Assembly: GCA_003427395.1 (NCBI GenBank)
Contig: BFEA01000148.1
Span: forward strand, 2,281,620 to 2,310,510
Length of the DNA: 28,891 nt
Direction: 5' to 3'
Source: Chara braunii
Lineage: Eukaryota; Streptophyta; Charophyceae; Charales; Characeae
Below, in pieces: positions 20,096 through 28,690 of this stretch. Positions within the stretch are counted from its first letter, which is position 1, and every line of letters begins with the position of its first letter. Under the pieces are notes generated by a model. That model worked only from the letters and a program-made list of their open reading frames with translations. It made no database searches and had not been told where the DNA came from. A program made the position numbers and the translations under genes.

Positions 20096-20176
20096 TTTTT
20101 TTTTTTTTTTTAATGCTTGCGCAGGGGCCATGCAAATCTTTTCTGTATCGTTCCAATTTTAACAAGAACGGAATGT
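20094..20176 (-). pseudogene. U6 snRNA retropseudogene, 3'-truncated with poly(A) tail (copy 3)
   Basis: On the minus strand the sequence reads ACATTCCGTT, a short insertion, then AAAATTGGAACGATACAGA, AAGATTTGCATGGCCCCTG and CGCAAG, and then runs straight into about 20 A residues (complement of T at 20094-20111). The 3' stem region of U6 is absent. The 5' part upstream of ACAT is not recognisable. Direct attachment of poly(A) to an internal U6 position points to LINE-type reverse transcription of a truncated or chimeric RNA. Confidence 0.85.
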
Positions 20177-20400
20177 GAAAAAATTCCCACCCGACAATCC
20201 TCCAACCTCTGTGCAGATGAAAAGAAAGGACCTTGCCTCCTCAAAAAAAAAAAAAGAAGGAAAAAAAAAAGAATGGCAAACACAATAACGGCCTCCATGC
20301 TTTGGATAAGCCAAGCAACGATCCGATTGACAGGTGCCCTTCCACTGACTTCCCACTTCCGCAGAGAACAGTGCATGCATGTGTGTTAAGAAGGGAGTAG
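20177..20400. other. A-rich stretch without gene
   Basis: Two A runs (about 20243-20270) within otherwise unassigned sequence. Confidence 0.4.
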
Positions 20401-20405
20401 CGGCT

Positions 20406-20585
20406 GCATGTGTTTGTCAGAGGGAACTTCTCCGAGAGAAGTGGAGAAGTTGACGAAACGCATGCACACACGCTTCCACTTCCACATCCACATCCACATC
20501 CACTTCCACTTCCACTTCCAAGGAAAGGAAGAGTGCAACTGTGCGTGCAATGCCGTGCATGTGTTTGTTGGAGGGAATTTCTCCG
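20406..20585. repeat. 151-bp spaced direct repeat and TTCCAC/ATCCAC hexamer microsatellite
   Basis: GCATGTGTTTGTCAGAGGG, with the sequence continuing to TTCTCCG, occurs at 20406 and again, slightly altered, at 20557. Between them, hexamers CCACTT and CCACAT run at 20474-20520. Frames over the hexamers are His-rich artefacts. Confidence 0.8.
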
Positions 20586-21540
20586 CCAAGTCCCCACGTG
20601 TGGACAGTTACGGAGATCAGCCACAGCAGCCCCCATGCCTTAAGAAGAGTGTACGGTCTGCACGATACACTTCATCATACTGGCCGCCTTCCCGTCCCTG
20701 CCTCTACCCTCCCCTTCTTACATTATTTACTCCATCCGTTTAAAGCCACCTCCATTTCCTCCATTTCCTTTGGCAGTAGGCATGACCATAGTAAACGTAC
20801 AAGCCCCTTCAACCATGGAGAGCCCACTTCCTCGTCATCTTCCCGACATTCTGCATACATTCCCTCTCCCCTGTTGGCATCCTCCCGCATGCATGGCTTT
20901 TCCACCCTTGCCCATCTTCCCTCCACCTTCCCTCCACCTTCCTTCCACCTCCTCTTATCCGAATGACGTGTCACGTGGTATGTCCTACTAAACAGCTGTG
21001 ACTTAATTCCCGTGTGCCTGGGCACGAATGTTGCGCCCTTCCCACACGCCCGGCCGTAGGGCCCCACAGGACCCCCAGGTGGGGTCCTGGGCAGCCACAG
21101 CGCAAACTAAAAACCAATTTTGAAAAACCAAACCTCTACCTCTGGAAAAAAAAAAAACTGAAAAAAAATGTTGTGAAGAATCGCACAGCAAACAACTTCT
21201 GGCTGAGATTCACCTCCGAATTCCTTGATGAATCAAAGAAAAAGAAGAAAAGAACCCGGCAAACTAAGTCCCCCCCCTTTAAATCCCTTTACGCCCGCAT
21301 CTATACCCCCTGCTTCCTCTCCCCCCCCCTCCCCCAACCCATACAAACACAAAAGAGCCTCGATCTTGACTGCTTTTGGTGGGCCCAGAAAAGCCTCGCC
21401 CACAAAAAGGAAATAGTTCCTAGAGTTTTTTACATGCCCGGGGTAAACTAGGCTGCTGGACAGCTGGGGGTGGACTGCACGGGTGCACGACCAGGCGCCC
21501 CAAGTAACCTAGATCAACAGTACAAAAAGGCGGCTGAGGG
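20586..21540. other. No gene supported; pyrimidine-rich, with one GC hairpin
   Basis: A CCTCCACCTTCC-like repeat lies at about 20923-20951. A hairpin CAGGACCCC-loop-GGGGTCCTG lies at 21067-21089. A 145-codon plus frame at 21014-21451 is Lys-rich from A runs and has no motif I recognise. Confidence 0.4.
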
Positions 21541-21620
21541 AAAGGCATCCATCCCCATACACACACAATCAATGTGCTTGAGGGAAAAGCATCCATCCCC
21601 ATATACACGCAATAAAAGGA
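21541..21620. repeat. Direct repeat of GCATCCATCCCCATA
   Basis: GAGGGAAAGGCATCCATCC at about 21537 recurs as GAGGGAAAAGCATCCATCC at about 21581, each followed by CCATAYACACRCAAT. It is a short two-copy tandem. Confidence 0.75.
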
Positions 21621-21644
21621 TGGTGCATAGTGGGGATAGGTACA

Positions 21645-21719
21645 TTGTGAGTATGTGACTATGTATGTAACTTTGTGACACATACTCACAAAGTTACATA
21701 CATAGTCACATACTCACAA
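21645..21719. repeat. Perfect 34-bp inverted repeat with 7-bp spacer
   Basis: 21645-21678 is the exact reverse complement of 21686-21719, with CACATAC between them. The sequence can extrude as a cruciform. It sits among related GTTACATAGT/CATAGTGGGGATAG repeats (21620-21880) that also border the family E copy. Confidence 0.9.
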
Positions 21720-21878
21720 AGTTACATAGTTACATCGCTCCATTGTTCCATAGTACATACTATAGATGGATAGCGCATAGTCGGGATAGTTACAAAGTTA
21801 CATATTACATGCTATAAATGGAGAGTGCTATAGATGGATAGTGCATCGTGGGTATAGTTACAAAGTTACATAGTACAT
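21720..21878. repeat. Diverged ATAGATGGATAGTGCATAG / GTTACAAAGTTACATAG repeats
   Basis: Repeats of ATAGATGGATAGTGCAT, then GGGATAGTTACAAAGTTACA, occur near 21770, 21812 and 21832. Related pieces reappear at 22988-23190 and 23419. They flank family E copy 2 on both sides. Confidence 0.7.
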
Positions 21879-22990
21879 TGCAAGGAATATGAGCGAGAGC
21901 GATAGATAGGAAACCAAGTTGCAAAATCATGTAGTCCAGATAGTCATGTACCAAGCAGAAAGCACAATGCACCAAGATTCCATCCAAATAAGAGCAATAC
22001 AATGAACTTGAGTGTCAATGTCGACACTCCCTGGTCACACCAACACTATCCAATGTCGCATCTGCCGCCCAGCGCCCAGCCTGCTCTACTCAGCCTATCT
22101 CTCCTATCTATGTTCTTGCGACTGGATCACATTGAAGTCGAAGACCAATGTACGTGAAATCAACACCAATGCTGACCACCAACATACACCAGGTATGTTC
22201 TCTCTCCTCCCTCATCACACCTTGACCCCCTCTGCATGCGCCTCCTACCCGAAGACCACCATCGCCATCACCTGCCTGCGCCCCTGCAGCTCGGCTATGG
22301 CTGCTGCGCGCCCACTGCCTCAGCAGCGCCCCTCACCTCAGCGCCCGTGCGCGCATCCGACCAGCAGCGCCCATGCAGACACTAGCGCAGCAACGCAGCA
22401 GTGTGTCCACATTGCCTGCCAAGGCCAGAATGCCTGCCCAGGGAGCACACACTTTCTTTTATGGAAAGTGTGTCCACTGCTGGCTGGTCTGGCCAGGTGT
22501 GTGGGGGCCCAGTAACTTGCCTCTGGCCCCAAGTGTCTGTGCCCAGGCCCAGTTTCAGATACTGGCCTGGCCCTCGTGCAGTTAGGCACGTCCAGGCAGC
22601 CACCCAGCCTCCAAGTGCTTGCAGCATTCCCATTGGCTTGTGGCACATCTGTGATGACAATGCTGCTTCCTCATTGGCCCGCAACCAGTCCGTGATGTGC
22701 CGGCCTCACACAGCGTGTGCCCTGGGCGCAACCACCTGAGCCCTGGGCTCAACTGTACAGTGCAGCCCTTCGCTTCTGGAAAGAGCCTGGAGGCTCACGA
22801 TGCTCTGTAACCAACTGGCGTGCTGCAACTGTCTGAGTACCCACATATGGAAAAATGTCGAAAACAGGCCTCACGTGGATATTCAGGCCCGCCTTCACTT
22901 AGGCCGGGCACAGGCTTGCTGGGGGCCACATCCCAGAACACTTGTATGCCTGATAAGGGCTCCGCGAGGCTCATTCCTCGCAACATACTA
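21879..22990. repeat. 1.1-kb dispersed non-coding repeat (family E, copy 2)
   Basis: It starts TGCAAGGAATATGAGCGAGA and shares the same ordered landmarks as 17581-18715, including the hairpin, GTGTCTGTGCCCAGGCCC and CAGGCCCGCCTTCACTTAGG. It ends near CCTCGCAACATACTATAAATGG. Direct orientation is the same as copy 1, about 4.3 kb apart. Confidence 0.8.
22447..22473. other. Hairpin with covarying stem in family E copy 2
   Basis: The arms ACACACTTTCT and GGAAAGTGTGT pair around TTTAT. Relative to 18180-18206, G-C has become A-T and T-A has become A-T in the outer stem, and C-G has become T-G next to the loop. Pairing is preserved in every case. Confidence 0.8.
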
Positions 22991-23200
22991 TAAATGGAGA
23001 CTGCATAGTGGGGATAGTTAAAAGTTACAAAGTTAAAAAGTTACAAAGCTAAAAAGTTACAAAAGTAAAAAGTTAAAAAGTTAAAAAGTTAAAAAGTTAA
23101 AAAGTTTCATAGTACATACTATAAACGGATAGTCACAAGTTACATAGTCAGAACTTTACATAGTACATACTATAAATGGAGAATGCAATCCATAGTGGAG
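22991..23200. repeat. GTTAAAAA / GTTACAAA tandem array
   Basis: About 23015-23105 is made of 8-base GTTAAAAA-type units. CATACTATAAACGGATAGT and TACATACTATAAATGGAGAAT segments on either side match the repeats near 21770-21880. Confidence 0.88.
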
Positions 23201-23790
23201 GAAGAGGAAGGGGGCTGAGGTATATGTTATACACACCACCAAAGAAATGGGGTTATATTTAAGGGTGGGTGGGAAGAAAATACCCCAATTATGGGTTGCT
23301 TCCAATCATCCACTTTTCCCATGTTCTCCATATACCACATCCAGTTCAGAAGATAGTTGCATATCAATATTCGCATGTTCTCTGTAGAGTATATATCAAA
23401 TTCAGTGCATAGGTACATCCAATAAATGGATAGTGCATACCGGAGGGAAACGAGGAGACGGAGGAGGAGGGGGCTGTGCTGTGTGCTACTTCATCAATGT
23501 CAGAATATATAAAGATATTAAAGAACGATGAAACAGAAATACCCCAAATTATGCGTACCCTCCTATCCTCTGTGTTCCTCGGCCCTTCACTCCTCATCGT
23601 CTCCCATTTCCTTCTCCTCCGCTTCTCTAACTTGTTCCTCTCCTCCAGGTTGCATTGACTACATTCAATCTCTTACTCCTCAATATCCTCCTCCTAACTC
23701 TCCTCTTCCACATGCTTGTTCTTTCATGATCCTCACCCACTCCTCCTCGTCCTTCACTCCACTCTACGGTCTCAACGTTTAACTTTTCCT
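23201..23790. other. No gene recognised
   Basis: Short frames have no motif. Purine-rich GAGGAAGAGG tracts lie near 23205 and 23450, and a CTCCTC-rich stretch runs at about 23580-23760. Confidence 0.4.
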
Positions 23791-23795
23791 CTTCA

Positions 23796-23881
23796 CTTGT
23801 GCTTACGCTTGTGCTTGTGCTTGCGCTTGTGCTTGTGCTTGTGCTTGTGCTTGTGCTTGTGCTTGTGTTTGTGCTTGTGCT
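23796..23881. repeat. (TGCTTG)n hexamer microsatellite
   Basis: About 14 hexamers GTGCTT with a few GCGCTT and GTGTTT variants. The Cys-Leu repeat frame over it is an artefact. Confidence 0.93.
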
Positions 23882-24182
23882 CCTGTTTCTGCTCCTGCAT
23901 CTGGTGTCTGTCCTATCTTTATGATATATATGAATGGTTTCAGTGTGCTCTTAATGTTTGCCTTGTGTATTTTTCTCGTTTGTTTCCCAAAGTGCGCTCT
24001 TTTATTTCATAACTCCATAGATATGAGACAATATTTGTACTTCTGCTTCTGCTCCTCCATGTGGTCTATGTCCTATCTGTGTGATATATATCTGTTTGAC
24101 GATATATCGTCAAACCGAGCTGCCCAGTAAACCGTAGGCAGAGAGGGAGAAGAGGACAACAAACGAGGGGCTGTGACAAATG

Positions 24183-24211
24183 GTTTCGTCTGAGTTTCAC
24201 TGACTCATCAG
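24183..24211 (-). ncRNA. Hammerhead ribozyme core
   Basis: On the minus strand this reads CTGATGAGTC, an AGTGAAACTCA loop region, then GACGAAAC. It contains both invariant core strands, CUGAUGA and GAAA. Stem II is closed by GUC/GAC and extendable by further pairs around mismatches. Just upstream, GAGG-GTTCAG-CCTC can form a closed stem I following a GUU cleavage triplet. Stem III is only weakly paired (CAGA with UUUG, plus the G-C next to the core). This would make a type III-like, perhaps decayed, self-cleaving RNA. Cleavage activity is not shown by the sequence alone. Confidence 0.6.
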
Positions 24212-24314
24212 GAGGCTGAACCCTCAACAGTCTGCAGAATCCCCTAACTGATTACACTGTAAGTGATAATCCACCTTAACCTCGGTTGTGGTGACCCATC
24301 AATGACTGCCCGAC

Positions 24315-24375
24315 AACTGATACCCTGAGGTGGTATATCTATATATATCTATATCTATATCTATATATAGATATA
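24315..24375. repeat. (TATATC)n AT-rich simple repeat
   Basis: TATATCTATATATATC-type units adjoin the right inverted end of the hammerhead element. Confidence 0.85.
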
Positions 24376-24569
24376 TATATCGTCACAAACAGATATATAT
24401 ATATACAATATGGAAGGAGAGAGGGATAAAATGCCATCACGCATGTTTTGTGCAGGGGCGAAGCGCCAGTCAGCAAGTTTGTAAGGCAAGTAAAAGCAGA
24501 CACACAGAGAGTGCATGGGACTCAAGCTGAACTGTTTTCCCTTTGTTTTCCATTGGGGCAGCCTCGGTG

Positions 24570-24640
24570 ATGGTGTGGCTAGCAAGACTTGAACCCATGA
24601 CCTTGAGTATCCGCAGCTGCAGGTGAGTGGCATTCATCCA
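24570..24640 (-). repeat. tRNA-like segment (possible SINE head)
   Basis: On the minus strand GCCTGGTGGATGAATGCC is followed, after about 35 bases, by ATGGGTTCAAGTCTTGC, whose GGTTCAAGTC fits a tRNA B box. The T-arm-like part resembles the repeated segments at 16180 and 16341. The fold of a true tRNA is incomplete, so I take it as a SINE relic. Confidence 0.4.
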
Positions 24641-24756
24641 CCAGGCAGATAGATTGAGGCTGCCAGCTACGAGAGACTGAAATGAAATTCGCAGTTTGTT
24701 CTTTCGTGTTAGGTGCGCGTCATTCAGCCACCTGTACTCTGCGGTACATCCATTAA

Positions 24757-24943
24757 GCCACCAGCACCTCAAAGTGTCGTTTTTTCAAATGCGCGATTTT
24801 TCCTGGCCCAAAAAGTGTCGAACCGTTGTGGGCAAGGGCTTAGTGGGCGCTGACATCCTTTTTGGTCCCGCCGGTCGAGCCTATCCGCACAACCGTGTCA
24901 ACCAGCCGGATCGCGTGGGGTAGCCGACTGGGGTACTGGTGCT
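24757..24943. mobile_element. TTAA-flanked MITE (family A-like, copy 2)
   Basis: TTAA at 24753-24756 and 24944-24947 flanks 187 bp. The left end GCCACCAGCACCTCA and the complement of the right end, AGCACCAGTACCCCA, are imperfect inverted repeats that also resemble the ACCACCAGTACCTGGG ends of the MITE at 386-528. There is no coding capacity. Confidence 0.7.
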
Positions 24944-24947
24944 TTAA

Positions 24948-25113
24948 TGCACCAGTACACCACACATCGGTCTGCAGGTGTCAGCAGGAAACCCGCACCA
25001 CTTCGGAGGCCGCCAATTTTGTTTTTCAACGACGCACCACGCCACGCGACGCCTCCGAGTTTTGCTTGTGGCGACAAAAACTTTCTGCAAGGCTGGGGCT
25101 GTGTACTTGCGGT
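24948..25113. mobile_element. TTAA-flanked MITE abutting the previous one (copy 3)
   Basis: It shares the TTAA at 24944-24947 with its neighbour and ends at TTAA 25114-25117. The left end TGCACCAGTACACCAC and the complement of the right end, ACCGCAAGTACACAGC, are weakly matching inverted repeats. The junction of the two elements is a palindrome, GTACTGGTGC-TTTAAT-GCACCAGTAC. Confidence 0.55.
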
Positions 25114-25343
25114 TTAAGATTCGACTGTCATGTAGATGACTTACAAGGATGACTCCTTTTGATACAAATGACCTCACACAAACCGAGGAGCCAGACGTGT
25201 TGAAAACAACAGTACTTGCTGAGTCACGGTAGGCGGCTGCAAAGTGAAAAGAGTGTACACTCCCAATGCCAAATGGTAGGGTCACCCCAGTTTATAAAGC
25301 ATAGGGACAACCATAGGAAAGCTATCTTTTGCAGTATCCATTA

Positions 25344-25526
25344 CCTTCTTCGCCCGAATACAACGTACGGTAATTATAGCGGTATCTGGGGTTACAATGT
25401 ACGGTCATTATAGCGGTATTTGGGGTGACAACGTACGGTCATTATAGTGGTATTTAGGGTTATCTTTCAGTCTGAATACAGCCATAATGACAGTACGACG
25501 AGGACGTTGTATTCGGGTGAAGAAGG
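25344..25526. mobile_element. TA-flanked MITE with three internal 34-bp repeats (family C, copy 3)
   Basis: The left end CCTTCTTCGCCCGAATACAA and the complement of the right end (CCTTCTTCACCCGAATACAA) differ at one base in about 23. TA flanks both sides (25342-25343 and 25527-25528), as for Tc1/mariner-type insertions. Inside, CAACGTACGGTCATTATAG followed by CGGTATTTGGGGT is repeated three times at 34-bp spacing. There is no coding capacity. Confidence 0.8.
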
Positions 25527-25528
25527 TA

Positions 25529-26580
25529 GTACTGGAACGAGACAGGGGAGCAAAAATTATCAAGATAGGCCGGTTTGCTAAGGCGAACCTGAGACCAACC
25601 CAGAAATAGTTCAAGGCAAACGTTGTGGACAAACAAACAACGGATGGTGGTGAAAGTAATGACTGGCAACTGCAAGAGTGAGTCTGTGTATACAGTCCAA
25701 ACACCCACGGTATTGCTGGACCTCCGCTGTCTTCAAGTAAAGCAAACAATCTGCACTGAAAATCCGGTCCAGATTGCACCCAACGACTTGCCTTTTGCTG
25801 ACACCTGGTGAGACAATGCCGGTACGGTACTCATTCTGGGATGCTACTCGTCCTTCCTCCTCTTGCGGAGGAGTCCGGGATTTCAACGCCCTCCCTCTCC
25901 CTCCTCCAACAGACGGGGTGCCGGTACCTGGCAGCACAGTTCTCCTCTTCGTACAGTGCAAATGCTCGATGCTTGTGTGGGCGACAGCTGCTGTGAGCAG
26001 GGAGACAGGTCAACCGGGTATGCAGGGAAACACCAGTCCATCCACGTCAACACTCAGACTCGACACCTTGCTGTGGAGAAATTGCGACAGTTCAGACATT
26101 ACGCAGACACGCTAGACGAATGACAGAGGTTTCGACAACAAAAATCCTTTCGTGGGCTTTGCGAAAGCAGAAGCTTTGTATTCTCTGCACCAGGAGGGGG
26201 TCAATACTTTTCATTACTGTCTGCACAGAGCCTTATCGGCACAGTCAGAGGGCGAAAGATGGAGAGCATGTTTCCCCAAAAGGAAAACTATCAGAGGAAG
26301 AATGCAGGCTTCTGAGAGAAGAGAAAAGAAGAACACAATTTTCCGAGGAAAGGACTCCACACTCCTTTGTATGCAAAGTTGGAAAAACTTTCTACATAGT
26401 CTTCAGAGCAGTTCAGAGTATAGGCAATAGAGCCATCCTTAAGAGAGTCGAACCATAGAACACGGCTTTTAGAGGTCAACATTCACTCAGCAACCTTTCT
26501 TTTGAGCAAAGGTACAGAGAACTTACACACACCACTCGGGGAGAGTGTGCCTTTCAAGTTCACAACCAACAGGCTTCTGA
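25529..26580. other. No gene recognised
   Basis: Frames of 80-120 codons occur on both strands (for example minus 25611-25961 and plus 26120-26458). None shows a domain, signal or membrane pattern I can name, and they overlap each other. A splice-interrupted gene cannot be excluded. Confidence 0.35.
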
Positions 26581-26900
26581 GTATAGTCGACAAGCCAGCC
26601 AATTAGAGTCATACCACAACAATAGGACTCCTAGTTCAGGGGTAAGAAACCTATCGGATTCGGAGTATAGTCGACAAGCCAGCCAATTAGAGTCATACCA
26701 CAACAATAGGGCTCCTAGTTTAGGGGTAAGAAACCTATAGGTTTCGGATTGTAGTCTACAAGCCAGCCAATTAGAGTCAGAACCACAACAATAGGGCTCA
26801 GAGTTCAGGGGTAAGAAACCTATAGGTTTTGGAGTATAGTCGACACGCCAGCCAATTAGAGTCAGACCACAACAATAGGGCTCAGAGTTCAGGGGTAAAA
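26581..26900. repeat. 84-bp minisatellite, four copies
   Basis: Units starting GTATAGTCGACAAGCCAGCC occur at 26581, 26665, about 26750 and 26834. Each contains AATTAGAGTCA, CCACAACAATAGG and TTCAGGGGTAAGAAACCTAT. The first two copies are closer to each other in the CTCCTAGTT part, and the last two share CTCAGAGTT. Confidence 0.93.
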
Positions 26901-27330
26901 GAATCTGGTGGGGTCAAGGCTCCCTCTAATCCCTACTAGGCTTAGGCATAAAGGTGTCCACCCTAAGAGTGTAAAGATCGAGCGATGGTTCCTTCTAGTA
27001 CCAGTGCACCCCCCTTCCTGTGCTGGAGGAGCACAGAAAGCTGGTCAAATCAAGCACCGTGCCATGTCAAACACGCTGCTACGATGCAATGCAAACATAA
27101 CACATGCTTCCTTGTCTTTGTCAAGTGGACTGTACTAGACACCGTAGACAAAATCCACACCTCTGCTGAGTACCTGGCCACATCTAGCACAGTGAAGTTT
27201 GGCCTGTACTTCAATCGGGTCTGCATTTTGGCCAGGTTCATGATCCTCCAGCAAAGTTATAGCCTTTTCCTAGCCAGCGCGACATCAGAACCAAGCTAGT
27301 CTAGATAGAATTATGGCCCAGGAGAGCCTG
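26901..27330. other. No gene recognised
   Basis: A 104-codon plus frame (26985-27299) has no recognisable motif, so nothing here can be called a gene. Confidence 0.35.
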
Positions 27331-27545
27331 GGCACTTCAGGCTAGGGCACGGCTACTCTAGTGCCCACTTCAGGCTAAGGCAGGGCTATTCTAGTGCAGA
27401 TAAGGCACAGGAGGCTTGCACTGGCCACGAGTGGGCACAGGCAGCCTCTAGTGCCCACTTCAGGCTAAGGCACGGCTATTCTAGTGCAGCTAAGGCACAG
27501 GAGGCTTGCACTGGCCACAAGTGGGCACAGGGGTCTTGCACTCGC
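27331..27545. repeat. 90-bp tandem repeat, ~2.3 copies
   Basis: GTGCCCACTTCAGGCTAAGG begins at 27361 and 27451, and a partial copy (GGCACTTCAGGCTAGGGCAC) at 27331. Each unit continues through CTATTCTAGTGCAG, AAGGCACAGGAGGCTTGCAC and TGGCCAC-AGTGGGCACAGG. Confidence 0.9.
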
Positions 27546-27650
27546 CATGAGCGTCCTCCACATTGTGTTTGATGAGAGTTCAAGTCCCCAGTGCAAGCCT
27601 GGCTCATTCCAATGTGGCAAAGGTGGGGGAAGAGCTGCGATGCTACAAGG

Positions 27651-27708
27651 GGCTTCCACATAGACCCTGCAGAATTCCAGGCTTCCACATAGACCCTGCA
27701 GAATTCCA
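27651..27708. repeat. 29-bp direct duplication
   Basis: GGCTTCCACATAGACCCTGC, continuing to AGAATTCCA, is present twice head to tail (27651-27679 and 27680-27708) without mismatch, indicating a recent slippage or duplication event. Confidence 0.95.
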
Positions 27709-28204
27709 ACTTCCGTTCCATACAAGGATCCACACACACACGCACACAAAACTTGACAAAAGTAAATAAATAAAACACACAACAATGATATTACTATTGT
27801 CTATAATTGGTTTCCTTTTTCCAAGTATTTTACCTGTATTGTTGTCGATCTAATGCACAGTTTCCTGTATTTTGCAGGTCTTGAAGTCGAGCACCTTTAA
27901 GTTGTGCCAAATAGTCAGTCCCTGCTCATATGAAGTGCCTGCAGAGGGGGGCTGCAGTGTTTGGACTGCTTAAGTCTGTGTTTTCAGGTGATGATATTCA
28001 TTCATCTGGAGACTTCCTGGCTTCTGAAGGTGGCTTGAAACAACAGTCTGCTGGGTTTTCCATTTTGCGTAAAGGTGATAGTCCGCTTTGCTACTTGTTG
28101 AATTCATTGGTCTCTGCGTAGCTGCAAGCCTTGCTATGTTGATGTCCCATCCACCCGCCTGCTTGCCTTACGATCTGCCACCCAGTAGTGCTATTGTGTT
28201 GAGT
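27709..28204. other. No gene recognised
   Basis: A short CA-rich run lies at about 27731-27748. A 63-codon frame at 27930-28121 has no motif. Confidence 0.35.
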
Positions 28205-28230
28205 GTTGTTGTTGTTGTTGTTGTTGTTGT
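28205..28230. repeat. (GTT)n microsatellite
   Basis: About nine GTT units. The poly-Val translation is an artefact. Confidence 0.9.
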
Positions 28231-28690
28231 GCGACTACCCTCCCACCTGCTTGCCTTGCTGCCTGCCCGCTATGTTGTGCTATAAGTTGCATGTCCGTGC
28301 TGTGCTGCATGCTTTTCTGTGTTTGGCCATCCTCATCAGGGTCCGAAGCTTGTTATGACTGAAAGCATTGTGAGGGGATCCAGCAGACTGTCAAGGCTTC
28401 GGCCTCCTGCAGAGTCGGTGCAAGTCCAACAAAACAGTCTGTCACGACTGCGTTTGTCTGTGCTGTATTATTGTGTGTGTTCTGGTTCGTCTGCAAACTG
28501 CTTTCAAGCATAGATCCTGCTCTTGTGGTTCGGCATAGTTATTTCCCACCTTCCATTATGGGATGTGTCTGTTCCATGGGATGTCACTGTTCCAAGCCTA
28601 CAATTTTGTTTTCTTTCCTAAGTTGTGCCGGTCTAGGTTACCAGAGTGGCCCCGGACCACTTGCCTGGCTGGGCCAAACAGAAAGAAAAA

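Larger units (their letters stand above)
24084..24400 (-). mobile_element. ~320-bp inverted-repeat element carrying a hammerhead ribozyme core
   Basis: The left end ATATATATCTGTTTGACGATAT (24084 on) and the right end (24375-24400) are inverted copies; the right end has two extra bases, CA, after CGTCA. The left end forms a 22-bp perfect palindrome (24094-24115). The interior is not AT-rich and holds a hammerhead core on the minus strand at 24183-24211. A related end motif appears again at 28691-28722. No protein is encoded. Compared with known hammerhead carriers (plant retrozymes, Penelope-like elements), the size and the inverted ends are unlike the usual layout. The outer AT repeats make the boundaries approximate. 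Confidence 0.5.

Noticed and set aside
24160-24230. Type I hammerhead with cleavage at TTTGTC followed by ACAGCC
   Set aside because: The strand after that GTC does not pair with the bases 5' of CTGATGA, so stem I fails. The type III reading with stem I GAGG/CCTC is better, though stem III is weak.
25611-25961. 116-codon minus-strand frame as a gene
   Set aside because: It has no recognisable domain and overlaps other frames of similar length, so there is no basis for a call.
26581-26900. CRISPR-like array
   Set aside because: The whole 84-bp unit repeats without unique spacers and the context is eukaryotic. It is a minisatellite.
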